A stretch of DNA of 64,000 nt, taken from assembly GCF_000283155.1 (NCBI RefSeq), contig NW_004454156.1, forward strand, positions 41,807,923-41,871,922, read 5' to 3'. The position numbers and the translations under genes are program-made. The notes beneath the pieces are model-generated. The model searched no databases. It was not told where the DNA came from and saw nothing but the letters and a program-made list of their open reading frames with translations. Source of the DNA: Ceratotherium simum simum. Taxonomy: Eukaryota > Chordata > Mammalia > Perissodactyla > Rhinocerotidae. Positions 25,983 through 36,148 of this stretch are shown piece by piece; position 1 is the stretch's first letter; each line of letters starts with the position of its first letter.

Positions 25983-27170
25983 AATAATTGCTTTATATAT
26001 TTATGTGCTCCTATGTTGGGTGCATAGACATTTAGAAGTGTTATATCCTCTTGTTAGATTGTTCCCTTGATCATTATGTAGTGCCCTTCTTTGTCTCTTC
26101 TTACAGTTTTTGTTTTAAAGTCTATTTTGTCTGAGATAAGTATTGCTACCTCAGCTTTCTTTTCATTGCCACTTGCATGGAGTATCTTTTTCCATCCCTC
26201 CACTCTCAGTTTATGAATGTCTTTAGGTCTGAAATGTGTCTTATATGCAGCATATATATGGGTTTTTCTTTGTTATCCAATCAGCCACCCTATGCCTTTT
26301 GATTGGAGTGTATAGTCCATTGACATTTAAAGTAGCTATTGATAAGAATGTACTTACTGCAATTTTGTTACTTTTTTTTCTGAGTGTTTTAGTAGTTCTT
26401 CTCTATTCCTTTCTTCTTCTCTTGGTCTCTTCCTTTGTGGTTGATCGCTTTCTTTAGTATTATGTTTGGGTTCCTTTCTCTTAATATTTTGTGTATTTAT
26501 TATAGGTTTCTGGTTTGTGATTACCACAAGGTTCATGTATAATAACCTACATATATAGCAATCTATATTAAGTTGACCATCTCTTTAGTTTGATCACTTG
26601 CTAAAAGCTCTACTCTTTTCCTCCCCTCCTCCCACATTTTATGTTTTTGATATCACATCTAACCTCTTTTTTTTGTGTGTGTGTATCTGTTATCCTCTTA
26701 TCATGGAAATAGATAATTTTATACTTTTGTCTTTTGACCTTCATATTAGCTTCATAGATGGTTGATCTCTTACCTTTACTGCATATTTGCCTTTACCAGT
26801 GATTTTATTGCTTTTTTTGATAATTTTCTCATTCCTATTTGTGGTCTTCTGTTTCCCACTTAAATAAGTCCCTTTATCATTTCTTGTAAAGCTGGTTCCT
26901 TGATTTAAACTCCTTTGGGTTTTGCTTGTCTGGGAAACTCTTTATCTCTCCTTTCATTCTGAATGATAATCTTGCCGGGTAGAGTTTTCTTGGCTGTAGG
27001 TTTTTTCCATTAAGCACTTTAAATATATCATGCCACTCCCTACTAGCCTGTAAGGTTTCTGCTGAGAAGTCAGCTGATAGCCTTATGCAGTTTCCTTTGT
27101 CTATAACTTGTTGGTTTTCTCTTGTGGCTTTTAGGATTCTCTCTTTATCTTTAATTGTTGATATTTTAAG

Positions 27171-27835
27171 GGTAGGGGGATAAAATAGAAGGCTTCAATT
27201 GTGCTTATAACATTAATTTTTAAACATGGCAAACAAACAGTTTTAGAACCAGGTGAGAAATATATATGTGTTTTTTATTTTTCTCCATATTACTTATGTT
27301 TGATAAACACTGTAATTAAATTTTTTTATTTAAGAAAAAAGTTCTTAAAGGAAAAAATAGACCCTCCACAGGGAAGCAAACAAATTCACAGTGTATCTGG
27401 TTATAAACCCAACAATTGAAACATGACTAATAGACCAGACATTCCACTTCTGGGTATAATTGTCTCAATACATAGAAATGTTTTAACAAACTATAGTACA
27501 AAATAAATAATTATGTGGGTTTGATAAAGGACTAGAACCAAATATCAAAGTTGAGAATATCATTTATAATTTTTTGCAGGGATGGTAATTCACCATGCTG
27601 GGGTGGATACCTCATGAGTGTCCATTTAGAAATAAGAATTTCTTGATATGCTCTTGCACTGGGAGATTTCTATCCTATAGAGAGACTGTTACCACACACT
27701 TGCTATGTAGGACTGATGCTATGACAACATAAGGAGACAGTAAGATCAGTAGAAAGAACAAGGCAGATTTTAATCCTGCCACTGCCACCTCTGGAGTCCT
27801 CAGTCACTCCCTGATATCAAGATGGCAGGATAGAG
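27171..27835. other. Intergenic, AT-rich, nothing recognised
   Basis: No gene is seen. A short L1-like phrase may lie around 27430-27500 but is not convincing. Confidence 0.35.
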
Positions 27836-28056
27836 CAGGATTTCTCAACCTCAGCACTGTTGGCACTTTGGGCTGAATAATTCTTGGTTTCAGGGGGTTG
27901 TCCTGTGCATTGTAGGATGTTTAGTGGCATCTGTGGACTCTACCCACCAGATGCCAGGAGCCACCACCCCTTCCCCAGTTGTGGCAACTGAAGAGGTCTC
28001 CAGACATTGCCAAGTGTCCCCTAAGGGACAAAATCACCCCCCGTTGAGGACCACTG
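27836..28056 (-). mobile_element. MER20 (hAT-Charlie) DNA element, antisense
   Basis: It spans nearly the full consensus in reverse. It opens with TTTCTCAACCTCAGCACTGT and closes with CCCCGTTGAGGACCACTG, with 'CATTGTAGGATGTTTAG' and 'CTCCAGACATTGCCAA' between. It is a non-autonomous, short inverted-repeat element. Confidence 0.9.
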
Positions 28057-28763
28057 GGCTAGGCCCCTTGGGGCTGTCCCTTCCAGCTCTAAAATGTTAC
28101 ACTTCAGTTATACCATTTGAGCAACACATATAAGTTTCTCAGGTGAACATTGATGTGTGAGAAACCAACAATGGCAAGGCAGACAGCTCTGGTCACTTTT
28201 GTGTGGGCACTGGACTGCTATCTTAGGCAAAGAAGAGCATTCAGTGGAACAGCAGAGGAAGTTGATGATGCTTTGACCAGGGGACATTGTTGTGAGAATG
28301 GGGCAAGCAGCCATGGTTAATGACTGAGACTCAGGAGAAATTTAGTGTTGTCGAGATCAACCAAGTGCACACACTTGATATTATTAGACTGAGTCTCAGC
28401 TCTCAATAAATTGGGAATTCCCAGCCACACATTATGTTACAAGAGGGTGGGGATTCCCAGCCATACAATACCCAGAGGGCAAGGATGCAAGAATATAACG
28501 TGTTTTTAATTACACAAGTAGAAATGGCATACGACCTGCCATAGGGTGGATTCCCAAGAAGCAAAGACTTACAGGGGATCGAATGCAGTGATTTATTGGG
28601 GGAGTGCTCTTAGGACGAATAGAATGAGGGAAGCAGGGCAGGGAGGGGAAGACACTAAGCAAGGATGTGGGCTCAGCTAGAGCCTAGTCTTATCCCTCAG
28701 GCAGTCTGGAGCAAGAATTGCACAACTGGTAGAGGTGGTCACATCTTGAAGCAAGGGGCCACT
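28057..28763. other. Intergenic, nothing recognised
   Basis: No gene or confident repeat is seen. An imperfect local duplication of a GGATTCCCAGCCATACA-like phrase lies near 28410-28475. Confidence 0.4.
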
Positions 28764-28835
28764 GTTCTGTACCTGGTGACAAGGGTCCATTCTTCTGTAC
28801 CTGGTGACAAGGGTCCATTCTTCTGTACTTGGTGA
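28764..28835. repeat. Minisatellite, 28-bp unit, about 2.6 copies
   Basis: The unit starts TTCTGTACCTGGTGACAAGG and is repeated perfectly at 28764-28791 and 28792-28819. A partial third copy follows with one change. Confidence 0.9.
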
Positions 28836-29114
28836 CAGTCAGTCACTGTCTGTGAGCTGCCCCAACGGGTGAGGAGTGTATAGGGGGAATAACCTCCCAG
28901 ATGAGGTGGCTTCTGTTTTAGCTGAGGGCAATTCTCCAGATAACAGCAGCAGCTATGAGCCATTAATAGCCAACACTTAGAGAAACTGGGAACTAACAGC
29001 CTGGTAAAAGGATTTCCAGCTGTGTCTACCACAAGTACACAGTATAAACATGTTTGGCCACTGAACTTAGAAAAGTTTTGACAGAGGCTTGGAAAATCTT
29101 GAAATAGTAAGAAA

Positions 29115-29345
29115 TCGATGTTTATGGAGCATTCAACAGAGGCCAGATGCTGTGCTGGGTGTTTTCCATAGGTTATCTCATTAACATTACAACACCGACG
29201 TAGGTCTTACTATCCTCCTTTTGTAAATGAGGAAACTGAGGTTCAGAGGGTGAGCAGTTGGCCCAAGGGAAGAGAGCTCTCATGTTGCCAGAGCAGAGTA
29301 GAGGATTCATTTGCAGCCCGTGCTCTTTCCACTGCCACCCTGAGC
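29115..29345 (-). repeat. MIR SINE remnant, antisense
   Basis: It contains the MIR core in reverse ('TAAATGAGGAAACTGAGGTT') preceded by 'GCTGTGCTGGGTGTTTTCC' and followed by a 'GTGCTCTTTCCACTGCCAC' ending. Confidence 0.75.
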
Positions 29346-30108
29346 TCAGCCGGGTGCCTGGCCCTGAAGAAGCACATGGTACGTGTAGTTGAGGAAGGAG
29401 AGAACCTGATTGTGGGGCTTAAGGAAATGAGGACTGAGCTCCTTGAAAGCCAGTGTTCTCATCAGCTGAGGTCCGCAAATTACCAGCAACTCTACTACAG
29501 CCACATCTCCCAGAGAGGGGGTACTCCTGGCCCCCGGGGGCATCACTGCTGGGGGATGGAGAGGAAGAGGAAGGTTGTGGCCAGATTAAAGTAGCTCACA
29601 GGACAGCCTAGACCCACTCCAGAGCCACCAGCTACCATGGGACCGAAGTCGCCAATCCCAAAGGGCCTGTGAAGTGCATAGTGTCCTTTCGAGAAGCCCT
29701 TGGCCCACCTCCAAGAGGACAAAGACTACTTCCACTTGATTTTCCCTGGGCCCCATGGCTCTCCAAGAGGATGGAGAAAGGCGGCAAGACTCCATACCTG
29801 CATTCTGTTGTGCACACATCTTGCATCCGGGGCCAGCCCAACAGGGCTTTCCTCCTGTCATTCAGTGACAATCAGGGCCCCCAGCAGTGTGGAGGATGTC
29901 CTAGGGTGATTGTCAACCGTGCTTTCCCCTCTCCCTCCTGAGAACTTCAGGACATGCCTCTGGCCCGAAGTGGCTGTTCTGGGTCTGGAAAGAGACGAAG
30001 AGAGTCGTCTTTCCGTGGCAGGTACTTTCCATCTGAAAATGAGCTAGGTCCCCCCATTTCCCTTGGATTCAGAGGTTGGGATAGAGGGGAATAAGAAGGT
30101 AGAGAGGG
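29346..30108. other. Intergenic, nothing recognised
   Basis: GC-rich relative to its surroundings. Several overlapping open frames exist on both strands (for example 29250-29594 and 29669-29941), but none has a family signature or splice context. Confidence 0.4.
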
Positions 30109-30140
<32 letters not shown>

Positions 30141-30142
30141 AA
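30109..30142. repeat. (GT)n(GA)n microsatellite
   Basis: GT dinucleotides run to about 30124 and then GA dinucleotides to about 30142, forming a compound microsatellite. Confidence 0.9.
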
Positions 30143-30264
30143 GAGTATGCATGTGCTTTCCAGGGCTAGCAGCCAACTGAAGTGTGTAAAGTAAAAATTA
30201 AGAGCAGCACCACCCCATTGAAAGAGCTCAAACTTTGGCATCGGAAGACCTGGGTTTAAGTCAC

Positions 30265-30520
30265 TGCTCAGGCATTTACTGAATACGAGTAGAAGCTTCC
30301 CTGCCACGCACTGAATTTAGTACTTTACCTGCATTTTCTGAGGCCATCCTCCCGACAACGCTGTGGAAGAGCCATGATTATCCCCATTTCACAGATGAGA
30401 AAGTAGAAGTACAAAGATTTAAGCATTGTGTCCAAGATCACACTGAAGCTGAGTGGGAGACCAAGATTGGAGCAAATCAGTTGATTTCACAGCTAGTGCT
30501 CTTGACTGCACCACCACCTT
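30265..30520 (-). repeat. MIR SINE remnant, antisense
   Basis: It shows the antisense MIR core 'CCCCATTTCACAGATGAGAA', then 'TCCAAGATCACACTGAAGCT', and a final 'AGTGCTCTTGACTGCACCAC'. A further MIR-like stretch follows to about 30650. Confidence 0.75.
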
Positions 30521-31114
30521 CTCCCCTGAGCCTCTGTTTCCTCATCTTTAAAATGTGTATGAGTGTAATACATACCTCATAGGTTTACTGCAAGTGTTAC
30601 ATTAAACATTGTAAGGTAAAGTGTTTTGCAAATTGCAATAAGAGTGTAGGTTGTTGTCATTATCAGACAAGATTAAACAGCATGTGTTATAAAAGAGAAG
30701 GACTGTCTCCTCCCAGCCTTCTGATAAAGGCCTGTGAAGACATTTGGGTGAGCCCGGTGGGCCCTTTCCCCCCATCTCATCGTGCCACTTAGTCAGCCCT
30801 GGGGAGCTGAGAGCCAGCCCTCCTCCCCAGCGCAGTGTGCTGAGAAAATCACGTTTGTGTGAGAAGCTGAGACATGCTAATCAAGCACTTTTGTCCTTTG
30901 TGCCAAAATATAATAATACGAGCTGGTCTCCCCTGGTTTGAGACCACAGCTCTCTGTGTGCTGCCAGTTCCCCATCGCCCCATACCTCATTATGGTCAAG
31001 AGTTTGACTCATTCTTGCACCTTCCCTCCCACCGTGTTTTGGAAAGCTCACCTGTGATCTCCCGGCAGTCCGTCCCCTTTAAGGCACAGTCAAAGGCCTG
31101 GAAAGGACAACTCT

Positions 31115-31245
31115 GCACTCTTCAAAGTACTTTGTGAGCCCCGCCCCTCTTTTAAGCCTCACCAGAGCAGCAGGGTAGGTGTGATTATCCATGCGTGTTT
31201 CACAGATGAAAGACTGAGGTTCAGAGGAGCTAAGCGACTTGCCCG
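31115..31245 (-). repeat. MIR-like remnant, antisense
   Basis: 'CACAGATGAAAGACTGAGGTT', then 'AGCTAAGCGACTTGCCCGG', match the antisense MIR core at moderate divergence. Confidence 0.55.
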
Positions 31246-31792
31246 GGAGAGAAGAAGGAAGAGGAGGAGAAGCAGAGGGGCTTGGCCAGCCCCACACGTG
31301 TCATGCTCAGTTCCTAAACAGCCAAGCATGGGCTGAAGCGTGGTGCCTGCCACTGCCCCAGGGCAGGACTCAGTCTAGCCTAGGTGGGAAGCACGGAGAG
31401 GCAGCGCCCTCAAGGGTGTCACGCAGCAAGGAGGACCCCCGGAAATACACTGACCCCCTCGTGGGAGGAAGAACACAGGGCAGATGCATGGGCCGGTTCA
31501 ATATTGGTCAACAGCTCAAAGGTTAGGACAGTTGGCTGCACAGGGGAAGGCACCTCCACCCCCTCCAGGACGTGTTGGAGGCAGGGAGGTGGGAGGAGAG
31601 GGGAGCAAGCTACATGCTGCTCAGACTCTCAGAGATGTGCTCTGTGCTCCCAGGGCTGATGCAGGAGCACATCAGAACAACGGGAGCAGCCTGGACACCA
31701 CCATTCTTACGCTCCCCCCTCCCAACGTGCAGTGCTCAATCTCAGGAAAGGGACCCTTGGTTTCACTCTCAGGCTGTCACAAAGGCACAGTA

Positions 31793-32015
31793 GAGATCTG
31801 TAGACGTATGTCAAGTCCAATTGGCCTATAGTGTTGTTCAAGTCTTCTATTTCCTTGTTGATCCTGTCTAGTTGTTTTATCCGTTATTGAGAGTGGGGTA
31901 TTGAAGTCTCCTACTATTATTGTAGAGCTGTCTACTTCTCCCTTCAATTCTGTAAATGTTTTCTTCATATATTTTGGAGCTCTGATGTTTGGTGCATGCA
32001 AATGTATAACGGGGG
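31793..32015 (-). mobile_element. L1 ORF2 endonuclease-domain fragment, antisense
   Basis: On the minus strand it encodes the L1 endonuclease phrase VGDFNTPLS inside a short open stretch. Both the L1 5' and 3' parts are absent, so it is an internal scrap. Confidence 0.8.
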
Positions 32016-33839
32016 TGGGGAGGGAGGGGATGTCAGGCTGGAACAGAGGAGGCAAGGCAAGGATGTGTGAGTATTTCTCATGGGCCACAGCGGAGCAGGC
32101 TGACTTGAGGCTATTTTGATCCTTGGGCATAAGACTGCCCCTCCCTCTGCTGGGGTTACATCACCACCGCCCCCCAGCAGTCCGCCTGGGTGGATTCCTC
32201 CACTGTGGCTAATTGGTATTCTTGCCCTGACACTGGAGGAAGCGAAACTCACACTTGCTTCCTTCCTGTCACTGCCCTGCTACCTCAGGCTGATCCAACC
32301 ACAGCTTCTCAAGCAGCTCACATGGTTTGGTTCTCTGAATGGTTCACTTGAAGCTCCCCCTCCAATGGCCTGGTTGGGGAGAATCCTCCTTCCCGCAACA
32401 CACACACAGTCTCTCTCCCTGCTCTTTGGCAGGGAGGATGTACAGCTTGCTATCTTCAAAGAAACCCTCTCTCTCCAATCTCTCAAACTCTATATTTCAA
32501 TCCTTTATTCCCTTGAGATAGGTGATGAGCTAAAGGTGGCAAGATCAGCTGCCAGCCACCCCCTCTACAGGTCTTGTATAAATGATTTAGCACCTCACTT
32601 TGGAATGAGAGGATGTTTTGCACTTACTGTTTTGTTCCCACTGGTGGGCCTTGAGAAAGAATCCCATTTTAGCATCCTGTCCTAGGAGCTTAGGCAGCAG
32701 TAAGCTTATGCCCCTCCTTGCAGCCATGTTTGTCTTGGGCCCCAAGCTCTCCACATTTTCCTCCCAACCAGCATAACTAGATTTCTATCATATCCCCCAG
32801 CAATCTGACCCAACTGCATAAGAGAAGCTCACTTGAAGCGGATGTATGATTTAATTGCACGAGAGAAGGCTCACTGGACAAGTGGATGTATAATTTAGTT
32901 TAAAGAGTCTGGACCAGGAGTCAGGCAGCCTGTCTTAAGCCTGTCTCTCCCACTAAAACGCTGTGGGACCCTAAAAAAGCCAGTTACCCTCTCTGGGCTT
33001 TTGTTTCTCAGCCCTAAAACAAAGCTTGAGCTTGATGGTCCCCAAGGTCTGTGCAGCTCTGGGATGCTGAGCTGGTCTGGGGGATTGTGCAAGGCCAGGG
33101 CCGGGCCAGTTCAAGGGCAGAGATGATGCCAAAAGCCTTCGAGCACTGCCTGACATTTCCACTCCCATCAGTGGGCTGCTTTGTTTCAGGTGACAAGATT
33201 GTCACAGGATCCGTCTCCTGCTTTAGGGACATGTACTCCCCCAGTCCAGGATAGAGACAAAAGGGTGGGCCCCTGGGTCTGGAGGGCCCCAGGGTGATGT
33301 CAACCTCAGCAAGTTAAGGAAGCTGCATGTTCTGATTAGCCTTATCCCAGGATCTAAAATAGGCAGCACAGGGAATGGCTTCCAGGCTCCCGCTCAGCTA
33401 AAGATAAAAATATCATGGGCTCGGGGATGTTCCCAGTCATAAATCAATCAGCTACGACTATTTCTGTCCTTATCCCTTGCCCGGGGTTCCTCCTACGACC
33501 TCCGTCCATCCTGTCCTCCCTGTCCTGGCCTCCCAGCCACCTTAGCTCTGGAGTAGGACGAGGTTCACCAGCTGCCTTCAGACAACAGTTTAGCAGCTTG
33601 CTCACCAACACGAGAATCCTACCCCTGCCTGCAGGTGAACAGATAGGCCTTCTAGTGCCTCCACCAGCCTCTGTGGGCCTGCTTAGCATGGGTCCACTCT
33701 GACAGGCTGATCGACTCCCGGCCTGTATGGTCTTGTTGTAGCCCATGGGCTGTGGTGGTTTTGTAGGAACCTTCCCTGAGGAAGCCCTCTGCATGGCTGT
33801 GAGTAAGGCTTCTCCTTCATGGAGTTACAGACATTAAAG
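32016..33839. other. Intergenic, no recognised gene
   Basis: It contains a 189-codon open frame on the + strand (32116-32685) with low-complexity Ser/Leu/Pro composition and no recognised motif. A TATA-like TATAAATG lies at 32578. Imperfectly repeated text lies at 32821-32895. None of this supports a gene call. Confidence 0.4.
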
Positions 33840-34646
33840 TACTACCTCTCAAAACCACTGGGAGGATTAAATGAGACCCTGTAAATAAAACACTAAATTT
33901 GGCACCTGGGAGGTTGTAGACACTCAGAAAAGAAGACTTGCCCTCCCACAGCTAGCCATTCATCAGGAGCTCCGTCTCCCACCACTGACCCACGTCTTCA
34001 GAGAGCTCCTTTGAGGAGATTTTTGTCAGCCTGAAACCCTAAGTCAGCTTCAAATGCAGCTCTTGGAGAGACCTTTGAAGACACTTGGCTACCCTGAAAT
34101 CCTAAATCAGTTCCCTAGTAACTAACCATAGACCTGGTGCTGCTGGGCCCGCTGGAGACTATGGTCTCACGTCCAGTCTTCCACCACCCTCTGCAGGTTG
34201 CAGTGCCATACTGCAGGCAGCGCTGGCTGCACCCCTTGTGCGTCACCAAGACCAAGGACCCTCACGTTATAGTGTAGACTTGAGGCAGTTCACAGATTAA
34301 GACAGCAGGGCAAGGTCAGGTGTCTAGAGAGGACAACATCCAGCATAACACAGCGATTGACTGTTCACAAGGCACTTGCTCTTTTGATTTTCATGACCAC
34401 TTGGCCTTGCCTCTGTTCCTAAGCTCAGAAGGGAATTCAGGCATTGTTCAGCCCTTATGCCCTAACAACAGCTGACAGGTCTCAGTCTCAGGCTATGCCC
34501 TAGAACATTCCAGAAAATCAATGAAACGGGCATGTGTGGACCTCAATGTAAATATTCGTTCAATTTCTAAAGCTCTTCAGTTTTAACTGTGCTGTAAAAC
34601 AGCCAGCTTGTGTAGAATACTCTGAGGAAGAGAATTCTGTAAGGAA
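33840..34646. other. Intergenic, with a MIR 3'-type scrap
   Basis: 'GGAGGATTAAATGAGACCCT' followed by 'GCACCTGGGAGGTTGTAGAC' (about 33860-33925) is a sense MIR 3' end. The remainder is unassigned. Confidence 0.45.
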
Positions 34647-34678
34647 GTGTGTGTGTGTGTGTGTGTATGTGTGTGTGT
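34647..34678. repeat. (TG)n microsatellite
   Basis: An almost perfect GT run with one TATG interruption. It lies beyond the likely 3' end of XDH. Confidence 0.9.
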
Positions 34679-34919
34679 CAGTGTGAGTGCATATTGAGTG
34701 TTGGGTGTGTGCATTCTCTAGAAATGAAGGCTGCTAAGATACAGCATATATTAGCATTGGGTGTGATTATGATGACTAATACACGTTTCTCCCATGCCGA
34801 CCAGCTGACAGTTTCTTTTATGGTATTAGTGACATCAAGCACTGGGCTCGACTGCATGGCTTCCACTATCCTCCTTCCATGGCCAGAACCATGGACCCGT
34901 CTGGCAGAAGGCTGCGTGT

Positions 34920-34925
34920 TTTATT
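34920..34925 (-). promoter_or_regulatory. Candidate distal poly(A) signal of XDH (AATAAA)
   Basis: An AATAAA on the minus strand about 1.2 kb past the stop, and the most distal one before the (TG)n tract. Alternatives are at 35211-35216 and 35555-35560. Confidence 0.35.
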
Positions 34926-35164
34926 CAGTGAAGGCACATGGCAACGTCACATCGTCCACCCAGCACCACATAGTGATGAAATCACTGTTGGAGCAATGAG
35001 AGGGGGTATTTGCCTTTCTCCTGTCCTCTTTACCAACCTCAGGGACTTGGGGGGATCTAAGCAGAGTGCATTAGGTGCAGATATCTCATCGTAGTGAGGG
35101 AGCCACGTCTTTGATAGCTACAGATCCCATATGCAACTGGAGTTTTCAGGTCATGTATTTATAG

Positions 35165-35310
35165 ACTTTTAGAGCCGGAGAAGACCTTAGAGATTATTCC
35201 AGTTGAATCCTTTATTTTGCAGTAAAATGAAGCACAGAAAAAGGGAAGTGACAGTCCAAGGTCACACAGACAGTTAGAGACACAGCTGGGATGAGAACCC
35301 ACGCTCCTTG
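35165..35310 (-). repeat. MIR-like ancient SINE remnant
   Basis: 'GACCTTAGAGATTATTCCAG' followed by 'CAAGGTCACACAGACAGTTAG' and 'TGGGATGAGAACCCACGCTC' are the usual antisense landmarks of this repeat class. It lies inside the likely XDH 3' UTR. Confidence 0.55.
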
Positions 35311-36097
35311 ACCGTTTTTCCTCTGGCTGATCTTGATTTTGGTAGCATCTTTTCTAGGTGGAAATTACTCTGGCTTCAAATGAAGATTTTTAAACCTGAT
35401 CTTTTTTCTGAAATGCACAACGTGGAAGAGGAAGAAACCTAGCACACTGTAGGTGCTCAATAATTGGGCTGGTCGGCTTTTGGTGTTCTAGAATAATCTT
35501 ACTTTATGCAGCTTAACAAGATTGGATCCAATTAATCTTGAATTTGTTTCAGTCTTTATTCTCTTCCAATGACCCAAAGGTGAGTAGAGGTTTGACTCTC
35601 ACCCCACTGTCCCACTGGAAATTAAGTATGGATCTGAGTTATAATATGACATACATTGGTTTGAAGGAAAGGCTTTCTGAGGAAAAGCACACGGATTTAG
35701 AACAACTTTGGTTTAAGCTCCTGGAGGTTTGTGGGAATCCTCTTTGAAGGACAGACACTGCCAGCCCTTGAGGTTATACAGGCTTCCTAGTGAGTTGAGA
35801 CATAGCACAAATACTTCCTAAACCTACTTCAAATACATGATTAAAACAGACATGTAATGACCCTAATTGTGTACTAAACACTTGGGCCCAACAGTTCTGA
35901 ATTTGCTTATCATTATGTTTGCAAAGCATATTTTTGATCAAAATCTTCCAATGCATCGGTGTTCTTCCAAACACCATCCTGATGACTCACAGCAGTGCCA
36001 TCCTACGACTTCTATAGATTCATGTTCTGCAGGGTATGATCCACGCTCCATGGAAGCCCCAGTCTAGCATAAGAAGACTTCGCTGGGGGCTATCTCT

Positions 36098-36148
36098 TCA
36101 GACCCTCAGACACCAGGATTTACAGTTTTTTGGTGCACCAGTGACACA
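36098..36148 (-). CDS. XDH: XDH exon 36 (terminal, coding part)
   Basis: It encodes residues 1318-1333, [16 protein letters not shown], then TGA. The acceptor is TTCCCTAG. C1318 and C1326, cysteines implicated in oxidase conversion in the rat enzyme, are kept. Five of the 16 residues differ from human as I recall it, including an extra cysteine at 1330. It is too short for ORF finders and was located by homology. Confidence 0.93.
   Translation of the reverse strand, partial: CVTGAPKNCKSWCLRV

Larger units (their letters stand above)
21601..27170 (-). mobile_element. Long L1 element, antisense, 5'-truncated in ORF1 region
   Basis: Read on the minus strand it runs from an ORF1-like 3' segment (26.9-27.17 kb) through all of ORF2 to the 3' UTR near 21.6 kb. 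Two longer open stretches remain. One, at 24236-24781, is a lysine-rich ORF2 segment before the reverse transcriptase. The other, at 23123-23632, carries the reverse-transcriptase FADD box ('[11 protein letters not shown]'). Stops and frameshifts elsewhere mean it is not mobile. An ERE and a second small retro-insertion lie inside it. Confidence 0.9.
34900..36097 (-). other. XDH: Probable XDH 3' UTR (end uncertain)
   Basis: This follows the XDH stop codon on the minus strand. Minus-strand AATAAA signals occur at 35555-35560, 35211-35216 and 34920-34925. The human 3' UTR is about 1.6 kb as I recall, so the most distal one, or a site somewhat beyond it, is likely. It contains a MIR-like repeat at 35165-35310. 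Confidence 0.45.

Noticed and set aside
31777..32130. 117-codon minus-strand open frame
   Set aside because: It overlaps an L1 endonuclease fragment (VGDFNTPLS motif) plus chance extension.
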